Shown piece after piece: positions 32,286 through 44,711 of a DNA stretch of 64,000 nt (positions are counted from its first letter, which is position 1; each line of letters begins with the position of its first letter). Made by a program: the position numbers and the translations under genes. The DNA is taken from assembly GCA_014529385.2 (NCBI GenBank), contig CM043952.1:155867057-155931056 (forward strand), written 5' to 3'. A model generated the notes under the pieces. It was not told the origin of the DNA. It did no database searches and saw only the letters and a list, made by a program, of their open reading frames with translations. This stretch comes from Adiantum capillus-veneris. Lineage: Eukaryota; Streptophyta; Polypodiopsida; Polypodiales; Pteridaceae.

Positions 32286-33780
32286 CATTTCAATATTGAA
32301 AAGATAAGCATCAGGTATGTCATCATCTACTCCTTCATGAGCTTCCCCGTTTTGCAGCCTTGAAAGATGATCCGCTCGTAGATGAGTTTTACCCTTTTTG
32401 ACCATCACTGTGAAATCAAACTCTAGCAATATGATAAACCAGCGTACAATTCTCCCAGTATTGCATGGTTTATTTACTAGATGTAAAAGAGCTTGATGAT
32501 CTGTGAAGAACACAAATTTGTTTGCGAGCAAATAATACTGAATTTTTTTTACAGGATAAATCATTCCTAATCCTTCTCTTTCAGTGGTTGTGTAGTTCTT
32601 TTCTACACTATTTAGCTATCGGCTTGCATAACAAACTGGGAAATCCATTGTTCCGTCTCCAGGTTGAGCCAGAATACTCCCAATTGCATATGCAAATGCA
32701 TCAATGTGAACATGGAATATCTTTTCCCAATCTGGTGCTTTAAGTACATGTGCTGATACAAGTTTCTCCTTAAGCTTTTGGAATGAAGTTTCACACTCCT
32801 CAGTCCAGTCCAAACTGACTAATAAGCGATACAGAGGTTGTGCAATGACCGCATACATATATATGAATCTTCGATAATATCCGCAGTGTCCCATGAAGGA
32901 TTGTACTTGTTTGGCATAAGTAGACCTGGGTAAGTCTACTATGACTCCGATTTTGTCTAGGTCAGTGGTTATTCCATTTCTTGAGACAATATTTCCTAAG
33001 ATGCAGCCTTGCCTAACCATAAAAATGCACTTTTCCATGTTAAAATAGATTCTATATGTTCTGCATTTCTCAAATACGTTTTGTAAATGGTTGATATGTT
33101 CTTCTCGTAGAAGAGAGTGTACACAAAGATCATCCATATATATTTCTAAGAATATTCTCAGGTATTCTTTGAACGCATGAGACATTAACCTTTGAAAGGT
33201 AGCTGGGGCATTGGTTAAGCCAAAAGGCATAACTCTATACGCATATATTCCCTATTCTGTGGAAAATGCTATTTTGTGTGATCCTATACTGCAATTGCCA
33301 GTTGGTTATACCCTGAAAACCCATCTAGAAAGTAATAAGCCCGTTTCCCAGCCACCCTCTCAAGTACATGTTCTGTGATCGGCAAGGGATAATTATCTCT
33401 TATTGTGGCTGCGTTTACTTTTTTGAGGTTCACACACACACGTAGCTTTCCATTCTTGTTGGGGACAACCACAATGGGTGACACCCAATATGTATGCTCG
33501 ATTTCATAAATGAATTCAGCATCCATCAGCTTGTCAATCTCCTCTTTGTTTCGTTTAGCAGATGTGTCATTATATGTGTAAGGACGCTGTTCGCTAGGTT
33601 TGGCATCTGATTTCAACGGAATTGTACGTTGGCATATCGATGGATCAACTCCTTTGAGGTCTTTGTAGGACCATGCAAACACATCTTTATACTTCTTGAG
33701 AAGTTGTGTTAGCAGTTCTTCTTCTTCAGGCTCTAAATCAGTTGCGATATAGACCGGTTGAGGCTTTTTGCCTGGCGCAA
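32109..33780 (-). pseudogene. Reverse transcriptase and RNase H of the outer gag-pol
   Basis: The minus strand reads LTQLLKKYKDVFAWSYKDLK (33720), WVSPIVVVPNKNGKLRVCVN, YPLPITEHVLERVAG and YYFLDGFSGYNQLAI. After a frame change come [20 protein letters not shown] and the catalytic IYMDDLCVHS (YMDD near 33135), then GHCGYYRRFIYMYAVIAQPL. RNase H has FHVHIDAFAYAIGSILAQ, EREGLGMIYPVKKIQYYLLA, TDHQALLHLV and ADHLSRLQNGE. All RT catalytic residues are present, but stops near 33283 and 32614 break the frame. The sequence type (DVFAWSY, YMDDLCVHS) differs from the FFDD-type elements B and C, so it is a different gypsy lineage. Confidence 0.9.
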
Positions 33781-34026
33781 CGAGGTCTATCAGTTTTGCA
33801 TTTTAATTTCCGGCCCATCATAAGATTCTTGGTTTATTCTTTCCCTGACTGGTAATGTCATTATGATTTTTCTGTCTAGGATGGTGAATTTTTGATAGTG
33901 GGATGGTACATTCATGTTTCCTTTTTTTGACTCCTCCTTACCATCACTTTCTCCATCCGTAGTCCATACCTCTCGTAACGACCGTTTTAGTTCTTGTTAT
34001 TTTTTTTTACGCTCCATTTTGGTCCA

Positions 34027-34545
34027 CTATGGGTCTTTTGTTTTTTCCTGTTTTGATTGTTGAGATTTTTTTGATTTTGTTTTTGTTTTAGTCTTTTGTA
34101 CTTGTTTTATTTCCTCTTGCGTCCCTTCCCTTCGAACTTTTGAGGATCTTCCTGATATTTGGTCTTTTACACAATCCTCTGCTTTTACAAGCATTAGATA
34201 GTGAGTTTTATCTTTTATCCTGGGCATCAGGTTCTCTCTAAATTTTTTTTCTGCTCTTTTTTTTCTATAGTGTTCCTGGCGTCTAGAGTCCTGATTGGCA
34301 AAATCATAAAACTTGATATTCGCTGTTTTCTCCCCACGCTCGCTTGAGCTGTCTGAACACTCGTTATCTGCATCGTTATTTACCTCTAGATGCTCAAAGG
34401 AGTTATAAAACTCTTCTTGTTCTGGTGGTTCTACATTCTCATCTTTTGCTGGTATAAGGCTTACCATGTAATAGGGTAGCACATCATAGCCGTCCTTATC
34501 ACAAAATTTTTTTATTGGGCTATCTGTAATGGTACAGACATCCAA
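34027..34545 (-). pseudogene. Linker between protease and RT of the outer gag-pol
   Basis: A 172-codon open block, acidic in the middle (NNDADNECSDSSSERGE) and strongly basic at the end (KTKTKTKSKKSQQSKQEKTK). No domain is recognised. It lies in order between protease and RT and was probably a polyprotein linker. Frame changes separate it from both neighbours. Confidence 0.5.
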
Positions 34546-34632
34546 TGTTGCTAGTATGTGTTCCCATTCTAGAGGTTCTAAGGCATATTTGGAAAAAGGT
34601 TTTGGAATATAATCCTTGTCCTCAATAGCTCT

Positions 34633-35463
34633 TTATAAGGCGCATTTCTCTCTTTTTAAGCTCCCACAATGTGAAGCTCCGCACATCCATAGCTCTTTTT
34701 TTTTCCCTAACCATGCTGGGAGTTCGGACCCTGCCAATGTAGCTAAATCAGACTCTTCCACTGGTGTCTGGTTCACATCTTTGTAACTATGGTCTTTTAG
34801 GTGTGGTTGTAGTCTCGCCATGTTTGAGGTATATGTGGTCGTAACCCCAATCCTGGACCATCTTTAATTGTCTCATGAATGGTCTTCCCAAGATGATCTC
34901 GTAATTGTTCTTTTTGTCGAAATCGACTATTGCAAATATATTCTCATACTCGATTCCGCACGAGGTGACAATTACTTTTTCTAAAAGTCCTAGAGGCTTT
35001 TCTATGAACCCATCTGCTAGTTGCAATGTCATTTTGGTAGCTCTCAAAGCCGGTTTTCCCCATTTTTCCAGATTTTCTTGGTGGCGATAGTGACTCCTGC
35101 TCCACTGTCAAGAATAGCTTTGGAAACTACTCCTTGGAATTCTACTGGTAGTGTGGTATTTCCATCTTCTCCCTCGCAATATTCTCCAACTTTGTTTAAA
35201 GGTACTAGCCTAGTGTTGAGTTGAGGCTTGTCCAATTCTCTGATCCCTTCTTGAAGCTTCAAGGTGGGGTCTTTTACTCCAAATTTTTCTAAACATTTTC
35301 CTACGGTGGTCCACATGTTTGGCCGTAGCCTTAGGAGTTCGGCTAAAGTGATTGTGCATGCCACAGGGGTGGACAATAACTCAATCAACCCTTGTGAATC
35401 CATCACTCTGTTAGGTCTTTGAGATGGGATTGCTCTCACCTTAGACTTGGCTTCATACTCCAT
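34633..35463 (-). pseudogene. Canonical protease of the outer gag-pol
   Basis: The block from 35463 has a conserved pre-protease segment (LIELLSTPVACTITLAELLR LRPNMW in two parts) and the catalytic AILDSGAGVTIATKKIW with D-S-G intact. After a frame change the rest of the retropepsin fold follows from 35047: MTLQLADGFIEKPLGLLEKV, NIFAIVDFDKKNNYEIILGR, PFMRQLKMVQDW. The ILGRPFM..QDW end is typical of plant gypsy proteases. It is the standard protease upstream of RT, to be compared with the second one at 22308-22949. Confidence 0.85.
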
Positions 35464-36570
35464 AGGTAAGAGGGTAGATTTTTTAGCGAGTCTGGTTGGC
35501 TGTGTCCCAAACTAATTGATCCCTGGTCTCCCCCTTGTGAATGCATATCAAAGTTCATTTGTGATCTTGCCTCAAATTCTTCAATGGGAGGTAAGATCTC
35601 ATTTTTCTCTTTTCTCATGCTATTCATTTGGTAACTCACCATGTTAGCTTCGTTGGCATCACGGATTTGCTTCCACAGGTAATCTAGATCGTTACAATCC
35701 TTACCCATTTCTACCAATGTTTTAGGTTGGAATCCATCAATTGTCGCATCTGTTGTATTTGGCACTATGATAGGTTCTTCCCTAGACTCAGAGGCAGTTG
35801 CGAGTCTCTCCTTTGTGTCTACTTGTTTCTCTAAAGTTGGTTTGATAGGGGTTGGGACTGGTACTTCGTGCCAGCTTGCAGGTTTACCAAGCGGGTTTTC
35901 TATCAAGTATTTGGGCTATTTCAATCATCTTTCAGCACATTCCCAACCTCTGTTTTTCTATTTTGGCATATGGATAAGTTATCCATCTTTGCTCTTGGGT
36001 CTGGTTGTTTTTTAGTCTGGCTTCTTATGCTTTTAAAAGTACGTCTAACTGCTCATTTACCTTTTCTGCCAACACTGATCCTCCTGATCCTGCACTTTTG
36101 GGTTCTGCTATTTCCTTGGGTGCTATGGTTGCTCAGTGTGAGCTTAGATCTATCCTTTGTGTGTTTTAACTCCTCGGATAGAGCCGTTTCTCTCGTTCTC
36201 TCCTGGTTTTCATACGCACCTTTCTAGCTTTCCAAGTGCTTCTCTGATTTTTTATTTTTGAACAAGGGGCATCGGTTTTTGGCTCTTCAATCACGGGTTC
36301 ATTCATCATTCTTTGGGCTTGGGCTTGTGTCACTACCTGAATAGGTATTACTGTCTCGTTTTTTGACCCTCCACTAGAAGGCACTGCTTCCAGCATGTTC
36401 AAAGTAGTTTTTGCTCCTTTGCTCGGGTTCTTAGGGAAATCAGGAATCAAATGAGTAATTCCACACTCGATGCAATATGCGTTGACTCTAATGATTTCAT
36501 CATGAGGATAGTCTCTTAGCTAATGGTCTCCACCACACTTCTAGCAGGGTGCCTTAGGCTGTTAAGGTGC
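35464..36570 (-). pseudogene. Nucleocapsid-like and linker region of the outer gag-pol
   Basis: Near 36540-36430 the minus strand encodes two degenerate zinc knuckles: KCGGDH..LRDYP and CIECGITHLIPDFP, each lacking the final Cys, followed by a basic region (KNQRSTWKARKVRMKTRRER, about 36240-36180). The block 35906-35436 is an acidic and polar linker (RLATASESREEPIIVPNTTD) leading to the protease. Several stops and frame changes are present. Confidence 0.6.
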
Positions 36571-36849
36571 TCCTTCAGCTCCTCTTTGCTGGTATGCATG
36601 TCTCTGCCCGCCCATGCCTCCGTTGGCTATGAACAACAATGTTCATTCATCCAAGCTATATCTTCCTTCTCCTGCTACCTGTGCAGCTATTGGTGGTCCT
36701 GCACTTCCCATCATGCTCCAAGGTTCTGGCGTTGGGGGTTCTTCCGGTGGATAATAGACAGGATTTGCAGCATATCCATTGGAATCTTTGTAATATGCAT
36801 GCATGGGTACCAAAGCCTTCTCCTCTGGTTCATTTATTGTAGGTGTGTA

Positions 36850-37694
36850 TCATATGCCGGCTGGTCGTAATCCTGGTAGGGGTGGTTGCTGACCCAACAC
36901 TGGTTGTGGTCTTTCTACACCTACAGGTCCTGGTAGGTTTCTTCCTTGATCCCTAGGCATGGGTGGAAGTTGAGGAGATGCTACCTGAGCCTGGGGAGCA
37001 TAAGGCCGTTCTCTCACATATCCCTTGTTATAATAACATTCCTCCGTCACATGGTTTGTTCATTTTTGTTCAATAGCACACCACTTTGGCTGTTTAGCCT
37101 GAGGTTTGGCATACAGGTTAATCTTCTTTAGAACTTCCTCTACAAGCTACTCCTGGCTTACAGCTACTTCTCCTTTCGGTGTTGTCTTAGCGGACTTGCT
37201 TCCACTTTGTTGTGACTCAGGATGAATCGTCATCAAGATCCTTGAACTCACCCTCCTTGTAGACTGCACAATTGTCTACAAGGTAAAGAGCCTCCTTAGT
37301 TAACTCATTTAATGTCGTGCTCCTCTTCATATGTAAGTCCTTCTGGAGATCTGTGTTCCTTAGTCCTTGAATAAATATAAGCATAAGTCTGAACTGAGTT
37401 GGCAGTTCTTCCACAGGATAGAACTTAACATATCTTTTTAGTCATAGGGATGCCTTTCGCACATATTCCCCTTCTTTCTGTTTGAATTTATGGATTTGTG
37501 AGAGTGTATTATGAGCTATCCCCCTTTGTGAGAATTCCTCGATAAACTCGTCAAACACCTCCTCCATAGACTCAAAGTCTCTATGCTCCACAGAGTCAAA
37601 CCAAGTAGCAGCATCCTCCTCTAGGGTCAGTCCAAACCTTGCAAGTTGGGTAGGGAAGTCTAACACCTCTTCAGCTCTAATTACACGCACAAAG
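36850..37694 (-). pseudogene. Gag of the outer element, part left of element C
   Basis: From the C junction the minus strand reads VRVIRAEEVLDFPTQLARFG, LTLEEDAATWFDSVEHRDFE, MEEVFDEFIEEFSQRG and LSQIHKFKQKEGEYVRK, the typical retrotransposon Gag domain (AxxWF, the QxxxE..YV motif). After a stop it continues LPTQFRLMLIFIQGLRNTDL, KEALYLVDNC, then a Pro-rich tail (PQAQVASPQLPPMPRDQG) at 37050-36850. It continues rightwards at 46579-46740 across element C. Stops near 37440 and 37215 make it non-functional. Confidence 0.85.
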
Positions 37695-39193
37695 TGTCAT
37701 AATAATCAATATCTAATTCTCCTAAATGATTTTCTCATATTAAACTGATCATTTAATGTGGGGAAGGCCAGGGGAGAAAAAGCTAGAATATTGGTTAAGC
37801 TAGCAAACCGGCCACAGTAGGGATCCAAAGGAGGGAAAATAGGGATCCAAAGGGGGGGCCATCTACAAAAGATCCTTGTGCAACAATGGGCTAAAAAGAC
37901 CCTAAGGTTCAGCCCATTAAGACTTCCAAAATGCTAAGGTTCCAAAATTCAAAGGTTGTGTCCAAAGGTCAACCCTAGGGAAAATTGGATGCTTTGTGTG
38001 TTCCCTAAAAGTCTTTGCACATCCCTACATGGGAGGGGGCGAGACCTAAAGGTAGGGGATGAGAGAGAAAGCCACACACACACACATAGGCTCCCTTTAC
38101 ACAAAGGGAATGAGGGACATGTGAACTCCCTAGGCCATATGCCCACAAGGTGTGCCCAATTTCTATTGGATGACCCTTGAAGTGGAACAATGAAAATTAA
38201 GCTAGAGTAAATATAGTTTAATTAATTTAAAAACATTTAATAAAAGAAACCAATGAGAATTAAGTCTGCTAGATGACTATTGGGCAGTCTCCCAAGGGGT
38301 CCAATGAGCATTCAGGAGCCCCATGGCTTGCCTAATTCCTATTGGCCAGGAGGCAAAGGGGTCCAATGAGAGTTTAGTTTAATTATTTAATTACCTAAAG
38401 ATCTCACAAAAGGGGAAAGGGGGACACATGTCAGAAGGCTATCACTTATGCTGCTTAATTGTAATTGGCTTGACTTGGGGAGGGCCAATGAGGCTTCAGG
38501 AAGAGCATTTAGCAAGGGGGCTCGCCCAAGAGAGAGAGGGGGCTTTTTTTTGCAAGGCATTATCACACACACACTCACACAAGCTCATGTGTGAAGAAAG
38601 AGAAGACTATCTCTTCCCAAGCTTTAATGGAGAACTCATCACCTACTCCAAGCTTGTGAGATAGAAGCCTACATCAACACTCTCTTGGCATAGAGTGATT
38701 ATGTGAGGAGATGTACATCTTTCTCGTAAGATACTCCTTCTTCCTCTCAATCTACTCTCATACCCTGCTAGCTCTCACCATCTTCGAAGGTGTGTGAGGT
38801 CTTGGGTCTAAGAATGGGGATAATTCAAGTTGTGTTTGATTAAGTGTTTTGCTTAGTGCATGAAGCTTCCATTTTCATTGCACTAGCTAGTCTTGAAGGA
38901 ACACAAAGAATTGTATTGTACAATGTCTCTCTTGATGGGAGAAACCATAATACAAAGCCTTTTGGAGGGGGGACCGGCTCCATGAAAATCCGGTCCTCAA
39001 CTGTTGTCAATAGCTTAATTGCTCTCTCTTTTGAAAGTATTTTCGATGCTATCTAACTAGGTGTTATTCTTTTTGTTGCTCTCTCCACCCAAGCACTCTT
39101 GTAATTCTCATTAGGAATCTACTCTAATGAAATGCCCACTATGTTCATGCTAATTTCCGCTACACATAAGTTATTAGGCCATTAAATGTTACA
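37695..39193 (+). repeat. 5' LTR of element C
   Basis: The LTR starts TGTCATAATAATCAATATC and ends AAATGTTACA. It contains a CA microsatellite (about 38078-38087) and no ORF of note. Confidence 0.95.
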
Positions 39194-39194
39194 T

Positions 39195-39206
39195 TGGTAT
39201 CAGAGC
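39195..39206 (+). promoter_or_regulatory. Primer binding site of element C
   Basis: TGGTATCAGAGC starts one base after the 5' LTR, complementary to plant initiator tRNA-Met. Confidence 0.95.
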
Positions 39207-39595
39207 TCAAGGTTTCTCTTTTCTTGCTCAAGAAGGGAGGTCCTCAAGCTAGCTACAAATGGTTGGTATTATTAATTTCCTGTGAGTAAGTAGAATAGGG
39301 ATTTTTCAGCCTTGGAGTGCACCTGCCTTCGTGCACTTAACGGGGCATTACCGTCGAGAGCTATGGTCTTAATAGTGGATTCCTACGGGGCTTGCCTACG
39401 GCTTAACCACTATTGAGCGATTAGAAGCTTGACAGGAGCCGGTGCTGTTTTGGTGTCGAAAGACCCTCTCTTCTATTCCTTGCAATTAATGGTATTCGAG
39501 CCGCGGGTATAGTAGCTTGAGTGGTTTTTCTAAAGGGGTAAAGAGGAGTAGCAACTAGGGCTTGAAGTGCCAAAGTACACCTAAAAGTTGTTAGA
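39207..39595 (+). other. Leader of element C with stem-loops
   Basis: The leader contains AGTGCAC/GTGCACT (39316-39337, 8-nt loop) and AATAGTGG/CCACTATT (39371-39414) enclosing a CCTACGG direct repeat. The position between primer binding site and gag is where packaging or dimerisation signals lie in LTR elements; the function here is inferred. Confidence 0.45.
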
Positions 39596-41093
39596 ATGGC
39601 TGACAATAGTAAAGAGAGTGACATTAATGTTGATAACTTTGATTTTGCTCATGAGCAAGCTACTAATGATGCTTTAATGCTTGTTAACTATCTTGTTTCT
39701 AGGCTTCAACAAGCCATGGGCAATCCATCTCTCCAAAGTGAAGTGCAACGGCAGCTCCGTGCTCACGGGAATGCTTCAATGCTTGTTAACTATCTTGTTT
39801 CTAGGCTTCAACAAGCCATGGGCAATCCATCTCTCCAAAGTGAAGTGCAACGGCAGCTCCGTGCTCACGGGATTCTCCAAGCTAATCACCATGACGAGAG
39901 AACACCATGACGTGGAACGGCAGCTCCGTGCTCACGGGATTCTCCAAGCTAATCACCATGACGAGAGAACACCTAGGAAGCCTCCTTGTGAGACTACCAA
40001 AAGAGGTCTCTCTCCGATTGGGGAAGAAGAAGAGAATCCTTATGAAGGGCTCAAGAATTTACTTCTTGATGATGTATCTCCTTCCCAAAGAAGAACTCAA
40101 GAGCCTCCACTGAAGGAACGAGAAAGAAGCAAATCTCCCGCCACCTCGGCGGAGATGGCTCCACGAAGACGGCGGGCTAAACGCTCTCCATCACCACCAA
40201 AGCGGAGAAGACCATCACACTCTTCTCCATGCCATAATTCAAAGAGGGATGATAAAAAGCAAGAGAAGAAAAAGGCGAGAAAGAGGACACCCTCTTCTCC
40301 ATCTTCTTCATCCTCTTCCTCTTATGAAAGCTATGGTGAAGACGACAAAGATCAAGACAAGAAAAAGGCGAGAAAGAGGTCACCCTCTTCTCCACCTTCT
40401 TCAAATTTTTCACCTTCTGAAGAAAGTGATGGTGCAACCTTTGAACCATCAAAAAGAAGAGGCCATAGGAAATCCTATGACGCATGGAAGAGGTCGTCCA
40501 AGTTGAAGAAATTCAAAGAGGGAGGGAAGAGCATCTCTTTCCTTACCTGTGATGGTACCTTTGGTGCTACGGACAAAGTCTTGGCCTTTATCCAGCAATT
40601 CGATGCGGCGTTTGGAGATGAGGGATTCACGGAGTCCTCTAAGTTACGCCATGTAGCTATGCACTTTCAAAAGTCCGCCAGACAATGGTGGTCTAGCCTA
40701 CGAGCCAACGGTGAAGCTCCACGAACATGGAAAGCTTTAAGAGCTTCCATTATGAAGAAATTTTTGGCCACCGATGCCAAAGACAAAGTACTCACCGAAT
40801 GGCGAAGCTTAAAGCTCTCTCCCAATGAATCCATCCACAAATATGTAGACAAGTTTTGGGACCTACAACTCAAAGCCACTGTCTTCAAAAAGTTGGATTT
40901 TGGAGAGCAAAAGCAACAATTTTGTGCGGGCTTAACCGAAGAAATGGCGGAGTATGTCAACTCCCAAAGACCACGTACCATATCGGCGGTAATACACCAC
41001 ACTATGGTCGCCTCTCAAATCAATTTCCAAATGGGGGCAAAAAGAAATAATAAGCCCCCGGAAAATAAGGGTTCCAATGAGCCTAAGGGGTAG
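39596..41093 (+). pseudogene. Element C gag with tandem duplications and an RS-like region
   Basis: Translation starts at ATG 39596 (MADNSKESDINVDNFDFAHE). A 102-bp in-frame duplication repeats MLVNYLVSRLQQAMGNPSLQ (copies from 39676 and 39778). A 67-bp duplication (39851 and 39918) then shifts the frame, so the native frame stops at about 39910 and the rest is read in another frame. That part has a basic Arg/Ser/Pro-rich region (PRRRRAKRSPSPPKRRRPSH) with a 93-bp in-frame repeat of KKKARKRxPSSPxS. The Gag domain follows (DKVLAFIQQFDAAFGDEG, SARQWWSSLRANGEAPRTWK, SPNESIHKYVDKFWDLQLKA). It ends in TAG at 41091-41093. Confidence 0.85.
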
Positions 41094-44000
41094 GACAATG
41101 TCCAAAAGTCTCCTAAGTAACTCCAACAAAGCTAAAGAGAAGGGAGTTTACAAAGGTAAGAATAAACTCTCTCCTGAAGAGCTTGAGTGTTATCGTAAGG
41201 ATAACCGGTGTTTCAAGTGCGGCGAACAAGGGAATGCGTACTGCGCTTGTCCCCAAAAGAACAACCGCCAAGATCCTCCTAGAGCTTCCTTGGTTGAAAT
41301 CCAAGAGGAGGAGACTCACCAAACTCACCACAAAGGATCTCCTCTATGCCATGCTTGGGGAAAGGTAAGAGAACATGATGCTTTTATTCTCTTTGACCCT
41401 GGTTCTACTCACAATTTTATATCTATGGAGTTAGCCACCAAGCTAGACATACAATCCTACGAGATGGGAGATTTCCTACCCGCAGACAGTGCCTTCAAGG
41501 GGCAAGAAGCTTCAGTCACTCCCTTAATTGGGAAATTGAGGCTTCATGTACAAGGCTATGTAGACAAAGAGGACTTCTTTATCTCTCCTCTCAAGCATGA
41601 GGATGTAATCCTAGGGGCACCATGGTTTGATCGCCTGGCTGCCGATGTTAAATTTCCTGAAAGGAGAATCTCCTTTAAGTTCAGGGAAAAAGACATGTAT
41701 ATAGATGCTAAGGAAATGGGTAACACCATCCCCATTGTACATACACCAGCTTTCAACAAGTCAATAAAGAGCTCTATTTCCGTGTACATGATTTTTGTTA
41801 AAGATTCTCAAAATGAACCTAATGCTTTAACAAACGAAAATAAGAGCAACCAAAAGGAATTAGAGTTATTCAATTTTCTCAAGGGGTTTCAAGATGTTTT
41901 TATTGACGACATCCCTTGTGAGCTACCTCCTAAACGAGGTAATGATGACCATGCAATTGAACTTCTTCCAGGAAGTTCACCGCCTAATAAACCTCCTTAT
42001 AGAGTTTCTCAAGCTCAACAATAGGAGATTATGCAGCAAGTGCATGAGTTAGTTGAGAAGGGTATGGTTAGGCCAAGCTCATCTCCATTTTGCTCACCTG
42101 TGCTATTAGTGCAAAAGAAAGATGGCACATATCGTATGTGTGTCGACTATAGAGCACTGAATAGGATCACTATCAAGAATAGGTTTCCCGTTCCACGGGT
42201 AGAATACCTATTTGATAAGCTACAAGGATTGCCTACTTCAGTAGGGTTGACCTAAAAAGTGGCTATCATCAAATAAGGATAGTTGATCAAGACATTGTAA
42301 AGACCGCATTTCATACTGAATTTGGTCTTTACGAATACATTGTCATGCCTTTTGGCTTGACCAATGCACCAGCCACATTCAACCGCTTGATGGAGAAGCT
42401 GTTCAGGCCTCATCGAACCTTCACTAGAGTGTTCTTTGATGATATTATCATCTACTCTAATTCATTGGAGAAACACAAGCAACACCTCCAGGTAATATTT
42501 CAAGTTTTAAGAGAGAATAAACTTTATGTTAATCAAAAGAAAAGTGAATTTTTCTTGCAAGAGATTCAGTATTTAGGTCACATTATCTCTCAAGATGGCA
42601 TCCAAATGGATCCATCCAAGTTAGAGGTAATAAAAGGATGGCCTAAACCAAGGAATCTGCATGAACTAAGAAGCTTCATAGGTATGTGTGCATACTATAG
42701 ACGCTTCATAGAAAAGTTCTCACAAATTGCGGGACCATTACATGACCTAACAAAGAAAAGCGTTAGGTATACATGGTCTGCTAAGGAGAACAATGCTTTC
42801 GAAAATCTTAAGGAAAAGCTTATCTCTCAACCTGTGCTTACACTACTGGATCTCTCAAAACCATTTGAGGTCCAATGCGATGCTTGTGGTGATTGCCTTG
42901 GAGTTGTTTTGCTCCAAGAAGGGCACGCCGTAGGCTATGAGAGTCGAAGGCTCGACCCTGTTGAGCAAGCTCTAGGCATATACGAAAAAGAACTCCTTGC
43001 AGTTCTACATGCCTTAGACTCATGGAAGCACTATTTATTGGGGACTCCTTTCATTCTGCGAATGGATCACCAAAGTCTTAAGTACTTCATGACACAGACC
43101 AAGCTCTCCGACAAACAAATGAGGTGGGCAAATTTCCTTTCGCAATTTCATTTTCATATTGCTCACATTGCTGGCAAGCATAATCAAGTAGCTGATGCAC
43201 TCTCAAGACGGCCGAGAGTGAATGCGGTTTCCATAGCAACTCACAATGATCTATCTTCAATGATAGATGAGTATGCTATTGATCCCGATTTTAGAGATGT
43301 GATTTCAGCCCTTGCATTAGGGAAGAAAGAAGAACCATTTACTTTACAAGATGGTTATCTTCTCTATGGCAATAGACTATGCGTTCCTAACTCACTACGT
43401 GAGAAAGTAATGTATGAATCTCATGCTCCACCTTATGCGGGGCATAGAGGGATTCAGTCTACCTTAAAGGGAATTGAAACATATTTCTATTGGCCTACCA
43501 TGAAAGTGAGCATACAAGAGTATGTTTCCAAATGTGTGGTATGCCAAAAGACAAAATTTGATAGAGGGAAGCAACTTGGATTGCTTCAACCCTTGCCAAT
43601 CCCTAATTCACCATGGGAGAGCATATCCATGGATTTTATCTTTGGATTGCCTAAGTCTATCCATGGGAATACGGGAATATGGACGATAGTAGACAGGTTT
43701 AGTAAACAAGCTCATTTTATACATGTCAAAAAGACTATCAAAGCCCATCAAATGGCAACCCTCTTTATTTCACAAATTTTCAAGTACCATGGCTTGCCCA
43801 TGTCCATAGTGTCGGATAGAGATCCTAGAATGACCAGTAATTTCTGGAAGGGTCTCTTTGAGAATTTAGGAACAAGGCTAAACTTCTCTTCGGCCTATCA
43901 TCCACAAACTGATGGCCAAAGTGAAATAACTAACCTAACCATTCTCGATCTACTAAAAGCCTATGTAACGGAAGTAGATCAAAGATCCCAATGGGAAAAG

Positions 44001-44711
44001 TACTTACCCTTAGTGGAGTATGCTTACAATAACACTGTACATACTTCCACGGGAAAAGCACCTTTCGAGGTAATTGAGGGAAGATCAAAAAGTCCCTTGC
44101 TACTTAAGGTACATGGGAAGATCTTCGCTGCAGATGAGTATAGCCGAGACCTACAAGAATCTTTCCAAAAGATTAAGGATGCTATCTCTATCTCACAGCA
44201 AAGGCAAAAGGCTACTGCTGACAAGCACAGAAGAGCCCAAGCCTTTAAAGAAAACGATTGGGTCTTGTTAAAGTTTCCCAAGGCTCGATTAAGGCACACA
44301 ACGGGCAAGAATCCTACGGGTCACCAAAAGTACTATGCTAAACTAGCAAAAAGGTACTATGGTCCCTTTCAGATTCTTAGGCCAATCAATGAGATGGCCT
44401 ATCAACTCAAGTTGCCCAATCATTGGCTCATACACAATGCTTTTCATGTGAGCCTATTAAAGCCTTACAAAGGAGAGCCACCTCAAGAACCAACTATTGA
44501 AGACCCACCGGAGATCGAGGACCAAGAAGAGGTGCTGCAGCCCGAGTCCATTCTCCAACATGAAGACAAGGTACTAAGAGACGGTAAGACTATCCGACGA
44601 TATCTTATAAAGTTTAAGAATTATCCTTTTGAAGATGCTAGATGGATGCAAGGCATACAATTAAAGGATAACCTAAACCTTTTCAATGCTTACAATGCTT
44701 CCCAAGAGTAA
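41077..44711 (+). pseudogene. Element C pol: knuckle, protease, RT, RNase H, integrase
   Basis: The first block (41077-42024) overlaps the end of gag and has a damaged zinc knuckle CFKCGEQGNAYCAC (His replaced by Asn) and protease FILFDPGSTHNFIS with D-P-G at the active site. TAG at 42022-42024 interrupts, then RT starts ([20 protein letters not shown]). A frameshift near 42235 precedes the 788-residue block 42345-44711. That block has [22 protein letters not shown] (RT catalytic), FEVQCDACGDCLGV, YEKELLAVLHAL and VADALSRRP (RNase H), the integrase finger HRGIQSTLKGIETYFYWP..CVVCQ and core ISMDFIFGL, SIVSDRDPRMTSNFW, YHPQTDGQSEITN (complete DDE). The tail has HNAFHVSLLKPY and YLIKFKNYPFEDARW, chromodomain-like. 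Only two lesions separate this pol from an intact frame. Confidence 0.92.

Noticed and set aside
34700-34760. LATLAGSELPAW near the protease resembles LATLAGEEIPNW in the integrase tail
   Set aside because: The match is about 12 residues without flanking similarity; too short to claim a duplication.
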